Assembly: GCA_028875875.1 (NCBI GenBank)
Contig: JAGWUV010000007.1
Span: forward strand, 41,044-105,043
Reading direction: 5' to 3'
Source of the DNA: Bacteroidota bacterium
GTDB lineage: Bacteria; Bacteroidota; Bacteroidia; Chitinophagales; Chitinophagaceae
DNA: 64,000 nt
Part shown: in pieces, positions 28,673 to 37,232 of the stretch
Numbering within the stretch: position 1 is the first letter of the stretch
Layout of the letters: every line of letters begins with the position of its first letter
The notes under the pieces: generated by a model
The model's input: the letters and a program-made list of their open reading frames with translations, nothing else
The model's database searches: none
Told to the model about the DNA's origin: nothing
Program-made: the position numbers and the translations under genes

Positions 28673-30331
28673 ATGAGAAAATCACTACTACTATTACTGG
28701 CGGTATATGTCGGCATTGCCGCAGTGGCACAAGACAGTATCAGCAAGCAAGACATCATATCTGCCGCAAGGCTCATGGATCTTTCTTTTACACAGAAAGA
28801 AACAGATACCATGTATGATGGCGTGAAAGATAACTACGAGAACTATATACTCATGCACAAATTAACATTGAACAACAATGTACCCATGAGTCTATGGCAA
28901 AGCCCCGTTCTTCCGGGGATGAAACTGCCTTCGCAACAACAACCTGTTCATTGGAATATACCTGCCAACGTACAGGTACCTGCCAACAAAAATGATCTTG
29001 CCTTTTATTCTGTATTACAGCTGGCCTCACTGATCAAAAACAAAAAGATCAGCTCAGTAGCACTTACCCAATTTTTTATTGACCGACTGAAAAAATATGG
29101 CGATACATTACAATGTGTAATCAGCATTCCGGAGGATATTGCCATGCAGCAGGCCAGGCAGGCCGATGCAGAAATTGCTACAGGTAAATACCGCGGACCC
29201 TTGCACGGCATACCTTATGGCCTGAAAGACCTGTTTGCCGTAAAAGGAACAAAAACAACATGGGGTGCCGAACCTTACAAAAACCAGGTAATAGATGAAG
29301 ATGCTTTTGTATATAAAAAACTAAGAGAAGCAGGAGCAGTACTGGTAGTGAAGTTTACTTTGGGAGCATTGGCGATGGGCGATTACTGGTATGGTGGCCG
29401 AACAAAAAATCCATGGAACACCGCTTATGGTTCTTCCGGCTCTTCTGCGGGCTCTGCCTCTGGTACTGTTGCAGGTTTGGTACCTTTTGCCATTGGCACC
29501 GAAACATGGGGAAGCATTGTATCACCGTCTTCTACCTGTGGAGCTACAGGCCTTCGCCCCACATTTGGCAGTGTGAGCAGAACAGGCGCCATGACGTTAA
29601 GCTGGAGCCTGGATAAAGTGGGCCCTATTTGCAGAAGTGCAGAAGATGCAGCCGTAGTATTTAATTATATACACGGCACCGATAGTATTGATGCCTGTGC
29701 CGTAAACAGACCTTTTAATTACAAAAGCAGCATTAACATTAAACAGTTGAGAATTGCTTATGCAAAAAATTATTTTGATAAGATCACAGACACTGCAAGA
29801 AGTGAATGGAAAGTGCTTGAAACATTTAAAAAAATGGGCGTGCAGTTAATACCTGTTGATTTTCCTGATAGCGGTGTATACAATTTCAATATTATGAGCG
29901 TGGTGATCAGTGCAGAATGTGCTGCTTCATTTGATGCGTTCACCAGGAATAATATTGATGATGAAATGACAAGGCAAACAAAGTACGACTGGCCAAACCA
30001 GTTTCGGGTATCAAGGCTGATACCCGCCGTAGAATATATCAATGCCAACAGGCACCGTTATTTGCTGATGCAAAAGATGAATGAACTGATGCGCAAAGTA
30101 GACCTGGTAATTTGTCCTACCCGTGGCAGCGGAAATCAAACAGCCATAACCAATTTAACAGGCCATCCGGTAGTTTGTATGCCCACAGGCTTCGATAAAA
30201 AGTTTAACCTGCCTACAAGCATAACACTCATTGGCAAGCTGTATGATGAAGCAACTCTATTGGCTGTAGCCAAAACTTACCAGGATGCTACGCAGTGGAA
30301 TAAAATACACCCTGCTTTGTTCTCAAAATAA
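28673..30331 (+). CDS. Secreted amidase-signature hydrolase
   Basis: A 552-residue protein with a signal peptide (about 1-19) and a linker of about 110 residues before an amidase-signature domain. The Ser-cisSer-Lys triad is present: Lys in GIPYGLKDLFAV, cis-Ser in GSSGSSAGSASG, and the nucleophile Ser in TETWGSIVSP. Members hydrolyse amides in peptides or small molecules; the secretion signal suggests a periplasmic substrate. It precedes another secreted hydrolase, the M28 peptidase, on the same strand, but a 116-bp gap holds a repeated motif and probably a separate promoter. Confidence 0.88.
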   Translation: MRKSLLLLLAVYVGIAAVAQDSISKQDIISAARLMDLSFTQKETDTMYDGVKDNYENYILMHKLTLNNNVPMSLWQSPVLPGMKLPSQQQPVHWNIPANVQVPANKNDLAFYSVLQLASLIKNKKISSVALTQFFIDRLKKYGDTLQCVISIPEDIAMQQARQADAEIATGKYRGPLHGIPYGLKDLFAVKGTKTTWGAEPYKNQVIDEDAFVYKKLREAGAVLVVKFTLGALAMGDYWYGGRTKNPWNTAYGSSGSSAGSASGTVAGLVPFAIGTETWGSIVSPSSTCGATGLRPTFGSVSRTGAMTLSWSLDKVGPICRSAEDAAVVFNYIHGTDSIDACAVNRPFNYKSSINIKQLRIAYAKNYFDKITDTARSEWKVLETFKKMGVQLIPVDFPDSGVYNFNIMSVVISAECAASFDAFTRNNIDDEMTRQTKYDWPNQFRVSRLIPAVEYINANRHRYLLMQKMNELMRKVDLVICPTRGSGNQTAITNLTGHPVVCMPTGFDKKFNLPTSITLIGKLYDEATLLAVAKTYQDATQWNKIHPALFSK

Positions 30332-30354
30332 TGGTTGCCCAATGAACCGAACGC

Positions 30355-30373
30355 ACAAGTGAGTGACACAACG
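30355..30373 (+). repeat. 19-bp dispersed repeat, copy 1
   Basis: ACAAGTGAGTGACACAACG occurs here and as its exact reverse complement at 34974-34992. Both copies are intergenic, and a GTTAT follows each at nearly the same distance. Confidence 0.7.
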
Positions 30374-30447
30374 GAGGTGCATTTATGTTATGCAGCCCGT
30401 ACCAAACAAAAAAACATACATTACCCAAAATAAAAAATACACTACGC

Positions 30448-32658
30448 ATGAGAAAAATGATTGGAGCCGGATTACTTTGTTTTGTATTGGTGCAAAGCAG
30501 TACGGCACAAAAACAGATCAGCGGTTTTACCCAGCCCTCCGCAGCTGCAGAAAATAAAACAGAACAACAATTTGATGCTGCATTAAGTGCACAGCATGTG
30601 GGTGAAACTATAAAGGAATTGTCTGCCAAACCGCACCACGTGGGCTCTCCCGGCGGTAAAGCTGTTGCTGAAGATATTGTAGCCAAATATAAAAGTTGGG
30701 GATGGGATGCCAGGATTGAAACCTACCAGGTTTTATTTCCTACCCCTACAACAAGAGTGCTCGAAATACCCGGTAACAAAAATTATAAACCCTTGCTCAA
30801 AGAGCCTGCCTTAAAAGAAGATGCTACCAGCGGACAGGAGGGCCAGTTACCCACCTATAATGCCTGGAGTGCTGATGGTGATGTAACAGCAGAACTTGTA
30901 TTTGTGAACTACGGCTTACCCGGTGATTATGATGTACTGGCAAGAATGGGTATTGATGTAAAAGGGAAAATTGTAATTGCCAAATACGGAAGAAGCTGGC
31001 GGGGAATAAAACCCAAAGTAGCGTATGAACACGGAGCGATAGGTTGTATTATTTACAGCGATCCTAAAGATGATGGATATGGGCAGGGTGATGTGTACCC
31101 GAAAGGTGCTTTTAAAAATGAGTACGGCGTACAACGTGGCAGCGTAATGGATATGGTAATTTATCCCGGAGATCCGCTAACCCCTAATATTGGTGCTACA
31201 GAAAACGCTAAACGGCTGGATAGATCAGAAGCACCTACCATATTAAAAATACCTGTGCTGCCCATCAGCTACCATGATGCACAACCGTTACTGGAAATGC
31301 TGGAGGGCCCTGTTGCACCCGGTGAATGGAGAGGCGGATTACCCATTACTTACCACATTGGATACAGTAAAGAAAAAGTACATTTAAAATTAGCTTTCAA
31401 CTGGCAGCTGCAACCTGCTTATGATGTGATTGCGATGATCAAAGGATCAGAATACCCTGATGAATGGGTAATACGCGGCAACCATCACGATGCATGGGTG
31501 AATGGGGCAAATGATCCTATCAGTGGGCAGGCAGCTTTACTGGAAGAAGCAAAAGCCATCGGGCAACTGGTAAAGAATGGATGGAAGCCCAAAAGAACTT
31601 TAGTATACTGCGCCTGGGATGCAGAAGAACCAGGCTTATTAGGTAGTACCGAATGGGTTGAAGACCACGCCGCTGAACTGCAGCAAAAAGCGGTTGCCTA
31701 TATCAATTCCGATGGCAATGGAAGGGGCTTTTTAGAAGCCGAAGGCTCTCATGCTTTGGAAACGATGATGGGTGAGATCACGAAAGATGTAACAGACCCG
31801 CAAACCAATATTTCTGTGTTCGACAGGCTGAAAGCCAGAGAAACCACCACAGCTTCTACCAGTAAAACAAAGAAAGAACTGTTTGGTAAGAACACTTTAT
31901 CACTGGGTGCTATGGGCTCCGGTTCTGATTATTCTGCCTTTATCCAACATTTGGGTATCCCTTCTTTAAGTATTGGATTTGGTGGGGAAAATGAAGGCGG
32001 GGAATATCATTCCATTTATGATTCTTACGATGATTACCGCCGCTTTAAAGACCCGGGCTTTAACTATGGAGTAGCATTAGCTAAAACAACAGGACGAGCA
32101 GTATTACGCTTAGCTGATGCGGATGTATTACCTTTTGATTTTAAGAACCTCTATAAAACAGTAAATGGCTATACAACTGAATTAATGACGTTGACAGATA
32201 ACATGCGTGAAAGCACGGCAATGGAAAATGAATTGATCAAGTCCAAACAATACGACCTGGCAGCAGATCCAATGAAAAAATTAGCCGCACCTGCTGTAAA
32301 GGAGGAAGTTCCTTTTATTGATTTTTCTCCATTGCAAAATGCCCTGGCCGCATTTGAAAAAAGCTGTGCACATGCAGCAGAAGCCTGGCAAAAGGCTTTG
32401 CAATCCGGCAACACCCAACAATTCAATGAAGCCTTGTATAAAGCCGAACAGCAGTTGTTAAGCGATAACGGACTACCCCGCAGAAGCTGGTACAAGCATA
32501 CTTTATATGCTCCCGGCTTTTATACCGGCTATGGTGTTAAAACAATGCCCGGCATCAGAGAAGCAATTGAACAAAGAAACTGGACAGAAGCACAGCAACA
32601 AATACAGGTAGATGCAGCAGCCATACAGAAACTAAGTAATTACCTGGATAAACTATAA
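30448..32658 (+). CDS. Secreted M28 peptidase of the glutamate carboxypeptidase II/PSMA type
   Basis: A 736-residue protein from ATG 30448, where a signal peptide starts (MRKMIGAGLLC...STAQ); longer in-frame starts lack a signal peptide. It has a protease-associated domain (about 115-265), an M28 catalytic domain (about 330-560) and a C-terminal transferrin-receptor-like dimerisation domain. Di-zinc ligands and base are all visible: RGNHHDAW, GANDPISG, AWDAEEPGLLGS, NSDGNG and GGEYHSIYDSYDDY. Such enzymes cleave C-terminal Glu or Asp from peptides. Contrast the partial M28 gene at the left edge, whose EE pair is altered. It is closed by a terminator. Confidence 0.9.
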   Translation: MRKMIGAGLLCFVLVQSSTAQKQISGFTQPSAAAENKTEQQFDAALSAQHVGETIKELSAKPHHVGSPGGKAVAEDIVAKYKSWGWDARIETYQVLFPTPTTRVLEIPGNKNYKPLLKEPALKEDATSGQEGQLPTYNAWSADGDVTAELVFVNYGLPGDYDVLARMGIDVKGKIVIAKYGRSWRGIKPKVAYEHGAIGCIIYSDPKDDGYGQGDVYPKGAFKNEYGVQRGSVMDMVIYPGDPLTPNIGATENAKRLDRSEAPTILKIPVLPISYHDAQPLLEMLEGPVAPGEWRGGLPITYHIGYSKEKVHLKLAFNWQLQPAYDVIAMIKGSEYPDEWVIRGNHHDAWVNGANDPISGQAALLEEAKAIGQLVKNGWKPKRTLVYCAWDAEEPGLLGSTEWVEDHAAELQQKAVAYINSDGNGRGFLEAEGSHALETMMGEITKDVTDPQTNISVFDRLKARETTTASTSKTKKELFGKNTLSLGAMGSGSDYSAFIQHLGIPSLSIGFGGENEGGEYHSIYDSYDDYRRFKDPGFNYGVALAKTTGRAVLRLADADVLPFDFKNLYKTVNGYTTELMTLTDNMRESTAMENELIKSKQYDLAADPMKKLAAPAVKEEVPFIDFSPLQNALAAFEKSCAHAAEAWQKALQSGNTQQFNEALYKAEQQLLSDNGLPRRSWYKHTLYAPGFYTGYGVKTMPGIREAIEQRNWTEAQQQIQVDAAAIQKLSNYLDKL

Positions 32659-32677
32659 TCATCATCATATTTCTGTT

Positions 32678-32703
32678 AAAGCAGCACCATTGTGTGCTGC
32701 TTT
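32678..32703 (+). terminator. Intrinsic terminator after the PSMA-like peptidase
   Basis: GCAGCAC (32681-32687) pairs with GTGCTGC (32694-32700), extended by AAA/TTT, then a T-rich tail. Confidence 0.85.
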
Positions 32704-32738
32704 TTATTTTCATCTGTACTTTGCAGTAAAGTTTATTT

Positions 32739-33866
32739 ATGAAGTACAGGAGTTCAGCATTGCTATCATTACTATTCATTCTTACTGTGCAATATTCTTA
32801 TGCACAAAGTATCCGTAAACTTAACTTACTGGGGGAATACGATGTTCCGTACAATCTTTCTTTTCGTAACACAACAGTAGGTGGTTTATCGGGTATTGAT
32901 TACGATGCTAAGCATAAAATCTATTACCTGATCAGTGACGACAGAAGTGCCATCAATCCTGCCCGCTTTTATACTGCTAAGCTCTTCTTCACAGAAAAAG
33001 GGATCGACAGTGTTGCCTTCACTGGTGTGAAATATATGCTCCAAGCTAACGGAACAGCCTATCCTAATTCAAAACAAGATCCTGCCCATACGCCTGATCC
33101 CGAATCAATTCGTTACAATGCAACAACACATCAACTGATCTGGACGAGCGAAGGTGAAAGAATTGTAAAAGCAAAAGATACAGTACTTGAAAATCCTGCC
33201 ATTACCATCATGTCAACCGATGGTAAATTCATTGATAGTTTTCCATTGCCCGTAAATCTCCGTATGCATGCATTTGAAAAAGGGCCCAGGCAAAATGGCG
33301 TATTGGAAGGCGCTACTTTCAGTAAAGATTATAAACAGTTCTATGTAAATGTGGAAGAGCCTTTATATGAAGATGGCACAAGAGCAGAAACAGAACCCAA
33401 CGATGCGTGGATCAGGCTATTCAAATTCAATACAGCTACTAAAAAAAATATTGCACAATATGCTTACCACATCGATCCGGTAGCACATCCTGCCATTACC
33501 AAAGAAGCTTTTAAAATAAATGGTGTACCTGATATTTTATGGCTAAATGACCAGCAGTTGCTTGTGATGGAACGATCCTTTTCTACAGGTAGGCTAGCAT
33601 GTACGATCAAAATATACCTGGCTGATCTTCATAAAGCCAGTAACGTTATGAATAATTCGTCTTTTAAAAAGAACAGTTCATTTGTATCTGCTTCCAAAAA
33701 ATTACTGCTTAACATGGATACTTTAGGAAGATATATTGATAACGTGGAAGGGATGACTTTCGGACCTACATTACCGAATGGCCACAGAACATTATTGATG
33801 ATAGCTGATAATAATTTTTCTCCTGTAGAAAAAACACAATTCTTTTTATTCGAAGTGATACCATAA
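32739..33866 (+). CDS. Phytase-like esterase family protein, secreted
   Basis: A 375-residue protein with a signal peptide ending in SYAQ. The body matches the phytase-like propeller family (esterase-like activity of phytase): VGGLSGIDYDAKHKIYYLISDDR near the start, PDPESIRYN, EGERI, NGVLEGATFSKDYKQFYV and NVEGMTFG at the end. Its repeated acidic loops probably bind calcium. Members are thought to hydrolyse phosphate esters or related bonds in the periplasm, but few are characterised. Monocistronic, ending at a convergent terminator shared with asd. Confidence 0.8.
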   Translation: MKYRSSALLSLLFILTVQYSYAQSIRKLNLLGEYDVPYNLSFRNTTVGGLSGIDYDAKHKIYYLISDDRSAINPARFYTAKLFFTEKGIDSVAFTGVKYMLQANGTAYPNSKQDPAHTPDPESIRYNATTHQLIWTSEGERIVKAKDTVLENPAITIMSTDGKFIDSFPLPVNLRMHAFEKGPRQNGVLEGATFSKDYKQFYVNVEEPLYEDGTRAETEPNDAWIRLFKFNTATKKNIAQYAYHIDPVAHPAITKEAFKINGVPDILWLNDQQLLVMERSFSTGRLACTIKIYLADLHKASNVMNNSSFKKNSSFVSASKKLLLNMDTLGRYIDNVEGMTFGPTLPNGHRTLLMIADNNFSPVEKTQFFLFEVIP

Positions 33867-33870
33867 AAAA

Positions 33871-33900
33871 GAGTGAGCCACTTTAAAAACGGGCTCACTC
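33871..33900. terminator. Hairpin between convergent genes
   Basis: A 9-bp stem GAGTGAGCC/GGCTCACTC with a 12-nt loop lies between the phytase-like gene and asd. Its flanks are A/T-rich, so it may act on both strands. Confidence 0.65.
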
Positions 33901-33921
33901 TAAATATTCACTCGCTAACAA

Positions 33922-34911
33922 CTATAACAAACCTTTACTCAACAAGTACTCTGCTATCTGTACTGCATTGGTAGCAGCACCTTTCCTTAAGTTATCACTC
34001 ACTATCCACATGTTCAGTGTTTTAGGTTGTGTTTCATCTCTTCTCAATCTTCCCACAAACACTTCATCTTTTTCATGAGCCCACAAAGGCATGGGGTATA
34101 ACTGTGCCGCATCATCATTTTGCACAACCACACCAGGAGCCGCAGCCAGTAAAGCTTTCACTTCATTTAAATCGAATTCGTTTTCAAACTCAATGTTCAC
34201 GCTTTCGCTGTGGCCACCCACAACAGGAATACGAACCGTAGTTGCAGTTACCTTGATAGAATCATCTTTCATGATCTTGCAAGTTTCTTTCACCATTTTC
34301 ATCTCTTCTTTGGTGTAGCCATTATCCAGGAACACATCGATCTGAGGGATCACGTTCAGGTCAATGGGATATTTATATGCCATTTCACCCTCAATACCTT
34401 TTCTTTCATTAAATAACTGATCAACCGCTTTTTTACCCGTACCGGTAACACTCTGGTAAGTGCTTACTACCACACGCTTAATTTTATATTTAGCATGTAA
34501 AGGCTGTAATGCCACCACCATCTGAATGGTAGAACAGTTTGGGTTAGCAATGATATAATCTTCAGCCGTTAACGCATCAGCATTTACTTCAGGTACTACT
34601 AATTTTTTAGTAGGGTCCATACGCCAGGCACTACTGTTATCAATTACTTTAATACCGGCCTCCGCAAATTTGGGAGCCCATTCCAATGAAGTACCACCGC
34701 CTGCTGAAAAAATGGCTACAGCCGGTTTAGCAGCAATACCATCGGCCATGCTTACCACTTTGTATTTCTTTCCCTTAAACTCTACTTCTTTACCCACTGA
34801 TTTTTCAGACGCTACCGGAATTAATTCCGTAACAGGAAAATTTCTTTCTGCTAATACCTGCAGCATTTTAGAGCCCACTAAACCTGTAGCTCCAACAACG
34901 GCTACTTTCAT
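33922..34911 (-). CDS. asd: Aspartate-semialdehyde dehydrogenase
   Basis: A 329-residue NADPH enzyme that makes aspartate semialdehyde from aspartyl phosphate for lysine/diaminopimelate, threonine and methionine synthesis. The start has the nucleotide-binding GATGLVGSKM. The catalytic Cys is in NPNCSTIQ, the base His in GGHSES, and the substrate-binding RxDxTxK-like motif is RRDETQPK. Length and ends are typical. It appears to be transcribed alone. Confidence 0.96.
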   Translation of the reverse strand: MKVAVVGATGLVGSKMLQVLAERNFPVTELIPVASEKSVGKEVEFKGKKYKVVSMADGIAAKPAVAIFSAGGGTSLEWAPKFAEAGIKVIDNSSAWRMDPTKKLVVPEVNADALTAEDYIIANPNCSTIQMVVALQPLHAKYKIKRVVVSTYQSVTGTGKKAVDQLFNERKGIEGEMAYKYPIDLNVIPQIDVFLDNGYTKEEMKMVKETCKIMKDDSIKVTATTVRIPVVGGHSESVNIEFENEFDLNEVKALLAAAPGVVVQNDDAAQLYPMPLWAHEKDEVFVGRLRRDETQPKTLNMWIVSDNLRKGAATNAVQIAEYLLSKGLL

Positions 34912-34973
34912 TGTTTTTGTTTTTATAAATGAATAATAATTGGTTTGCCATTTTTTATAACCTGTTTCAGCAT

Positions 34974-34992
34974 CGTTGTGTCACTCACTTGT
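34974..34992 (-). repeat. 19-bp dispersed repeat, copy 2 (inverted)
   Basis: The exact reverse complement of 30355-30373, placed upstream of asd on the minus strand and beside the terminator of the small peptide gene. Confidence 0.7.
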
Positions 34993-35025
34993 ACTTCCTG
35001 TTCTCTGCGCAGCCGATGTAAAACA

Positions 35026-35057
35026 AAACAGCCTTCCCTGTTTGGGGAAGGCTGTTT
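35026..35057 (-). terminator. Intrinsic terminator after the 20-residue peptide gene
   Basis: A 13-bp stem AAACAGCCTTCCC/GGGAAGGCTGTTT with a 6-nt loop. On the minus strand it is followed by TTTTGTTTT-type sequence. It lies 27 bp beyond the predicted small gene. Confidence 0.85.
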
Positions 35058-35083
35058 ACATATTATCGTGCATACAAAAATGT

Positions 35084-35146
35084 TTAAGCAACTTCCCCTT
35101 TAGAGATACGTTTCTTAGTGTTTTTTGTATGTTTCTTATTTATCAT
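35084..35146 (-). CDS. Predicted 20-residue basic peptide
   Basis: The ORF MINKKHTKNTKKRISKGEVA lies between a consensus-like Bacteroidota promoter (35154-35185) and a strong terminator (35026-35057), both on the minus strand. The resulting transcript of about 120 nt has no other ORF of note. The peptide has nine Lys or Arg residues, which suggests RNA or ribosome binding, but I do not recognise it. The promoter would start transcription almost at the ATG, so the mRNA would be nearly leaderless. It could instead be a small RNA whose ORF is fortuitous. Confidence 0.5.
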   Translation of the reverse strand: MINKKHTKNTKKRISKGEVA

Positions 35147-35153
35147 TGCGGCA

Positions 35154-35185
35154 CGAAAGTAGAGGGAAAACCAATTGAAGCCAAA
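35154..35185 (-). promoter_or_regulatory. Bacteroidota-type promoter for the small peptide transcript
   Basis: On the minus strand the sequence reads TTTG, 20 nt, TACTTTCG, one mismatch from TTTG-N20-TAnnTTTG. It sits a few bases before the small ORF and is divergent from the FabH-like gene. Confidence 0.55.
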
Positions 35186-35228
35186 ATTTTTTTCCAGTAT
35201 CTTCATTTTCTCAAATAAAACGATTGTT

Positions 35229-36278
35229 ATGCCCCGCTCTAAAATTGCAGGTATCGGCATGTATGTGCCGGAAAAAATTATTACCAATAACGACCTGCTA
35301 CAATACATGGATACCAGCGATGAATGGATACAGGAAAGAACCGGTATTAAAGAACGCCGTTTTGCACATCGTACCAACGAAACTACCACCACTATGGCAG
35401 TTGAAGCAGCAAAAATAGCCATTGAACGAGCCGGTATTACTCCACAGGATATAGATTTTATAATCTTCGCAACACTTTCGCCAGATTACTATTTTCCCGG
35501 TTGTGGTGTATTGGTACAAAGAGCCATGCAAATGAAAGAGATCGGCGCATTGGATGTTCGTAATCAATGCAGTGGCTTCGTATATGCACTCAGCGTTGGT
35601 GACCAGTTTATCCGTTCGGGTATGTATAAAAACATACTGGTTATCGGCTCCGAAAAACATTCATTCGGTTTGGATTTTTCTACCCGTGGCCGCAATGTAA
35701 GCGTAATCTTTGGAGATGGTGCCGGCGCCGTGGTACTTCAGCCCACCCACGAAGAGAACCAGGGTATTTTGAGTACACACCTGCACAGCGATGGAGAAGC
35801 TGCTGAAATATTGGCCATGTACAATCCGGGCACTCATGCCAACCATTGGGGCACACATAATTATGCCAGTTTTGATGATGCAGAGATAGGTAATATGTTC
35901 ATGAGCCATACAATGATAGACAATGCACAGAACTTCCCTTTCATGGATGGGCCTGCCGTATTTAAAAAAGCTGTAGTAAAATTTCCTGAAGTCATTATAG
36001 AAGCATTAACAACGAATGGCTACAAGCCTTCAGACCTGCAACTGCTTATTCCACACCAGGCCAATCTTCGGATAGCACAATTTGTACAGCAGAAACTGGG
36101 ACTAACAGATGAGCAGGTGTACAACAATATTCAGCACTATGGTAACACTACGGCTGCTTCCGTGCCCATTGCATTATGCGAAGCATGGGAAAAAGGGAAG
36201 ATTAAAAATGGTGACTTGGTTTGCCTTGCCGCTTTTGGAAGCGGGTTTACCTGGGCAAGTGCTTTGTTAAAATGGTAA
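35229..36278 (+). CDS. FabH-like 3-oxoacyl-ACP synthase III
   Basis: A 349-residue thiolase-fold condensing enzyme. The Cys-His-Asn triad is visible: Cys in RNQCSGFVYAL, His in IPHQANLRIA and Asn in HYGNTTAASV. The glycine loop at the C-terminus (AFGSGFTWASALL) is typical. It is somewhat longer than FabH of E. coli (317) because of an insert around residues 190-245 containing ILAMYNPGTHANHWG, common in Bacteroidota paralogues. It could start fatty-acid synthesis or a specialised acyl pathway. ATG 35229 starts the conserved KIAGIGMYVP strand; the upstream extension does not belong. The lipid-kinase gene follows 51 bp downstream. Confidence 0.88.
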   Translation: MPRSKIAGIGMYVPEKIITNNDLLQYMDTSDEWIQERTGIKERRFAHRTNETTTTMAVEAAKIAIERAGITPQDIDFIIFATLSPDYYFPGCGVLVQRAMQMKEIGALDVRNQCSGFVYALSVGDQFIRSGMYKNILVIGSEKHSFGLDFSTRGRNVSVIFGDGAGAVVLQPTHEENQGILSTHLHSDGEAAEILAMYNPGTHANHWGTHNYASFDDAEIGNMFMSHTMIDNAQNFPFMDGPAVFKKAVVKFPEVIIEALTTNGYKPSDLQLLIPHQANLRIAQFVQQKLGLTDEQVYNNIQHYGNTTAASVPIALCEAWEKGKIKNGDLVCLAAFGSGFTWASALLKW

Positions 36279-36329
36279 TGCCTTAACAACATTCAAGATA
36301 TATTTGAAGCTGAAAGTATTCGAGTGATA

Positions 36330-37232
36330 ATGGAAAGAAAAATCATTTACCTGATCAACCCTATTTCCGGTACATCCAGGAAAGAAGGAATAAAAAAAAT
36401 GGTCGAAAGAGAAACTACAGCAAGGAAAATTCCTTTTGAAATAGTTCCCACCAATGCCAATGGTAATTATGATTTTATAAAAGAAAAAATTGCATACGAG
36501 CATTTTACTGATATCATCATTATTGGTGGCGATGGTACCGTTAACCAGGTAACACATGCACTCAGAAACGAACCTGTGAGATTTGGTATTATTCCTTTAG
36601 GTTCGGGTAACGGGCTAGCCTTTGCGGCAAATATTCCTAAAAAAGCAGAAGCCGCTTTAGCTGTGATATTTGCAGGCAAAGCAAAGCTGGTAGACGCTTT
36701 TTTCATTAATAACCATTACTCCTGCATGCTTAGTGGGCTTGGCTTTGACGCACAAGTAGCACATAATTTTGCAGCTAAATCAAAACGTGGATTATTAACT
36801 TATACACAGGAAAGCCTTATCAACTTTTTCAAAGCCAATCCCTTTCAGTTTGAAGTTCAGATAGAACAGTTTTCTTTTTTTACCGACGCGTTTGCCATTA
36901 GTATTGCCAACAGCAACCAATTCGGCAATAATGTAACCATAGCACCAGAAGCCAGTTTAAATGACGGGTTACTGGATATTGTGATCATTCAAAAAATGAA
37001 TAAAGCCAAACTACCTTTTGCTCTTTTAAAACAGGTAAGAGGAAATAATAAACTCCAGGAGCTGGTAGATGATATCACTCATAAAAACGTACTTTACTTT
37101 CAAGCTCCATCGCTTACGATAAAAAACCTGAAGCACGCTCCTTTACACATTGATGGGGAGCCAAGAGAAACTGCTGAAGAATTTAATGTATCAATTGTAA
37201 AAGATTGCTTCCAACTTTTACAACCTTATTGA
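36330..37232 (+). CDS. Diacylglycerol kinase-family lipid kinase
   Basis: A 300-residue soluble lipid kinase of the DagK/YegS family. The nucleotide-binding motif IIGGDGTVNQV and the PLGSGNGLAFA motif are present, followed by the beta-sandwich region SNSNQFGNN...PEASLNDGLLDIV and HIDGEPRE. It phosphorylates diacylglycerol or another long-chain lipid alcohol. ATG 36330 is chosen over the adjacent upstream GTG. It probably shares a transcript with the FabH-like gene. Its 3' end overlaps the convergent patatin gene by 7 bp. Confidence 0.9.
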   Translation: MERKIIYLINPISGTSRKEGIKKMVERETTARKIPFEIVPTNANGNYDFIKEKIAYEHFTDIIIIGGDGTVNQVTHALRNEPVRFGIIPLGSGNGLAFAANIPKKAEAALAVIFAGKAKLVDAFFINNHYSCMLSGLGFDAQVAHNFAAKSKRGLLTYTQESLINFFKANPFQFEVQIEQFSFFTDAFAISIANSNQFGNNVTIAPEASLNDGLLDIVIIQKMNKAKLPFALLKQVRGNNKLQELVDDITHKNVLYFQAPSLTIKNLKHAPLHIDGEPRETAEEFNVSIVKDCFQLLQPY

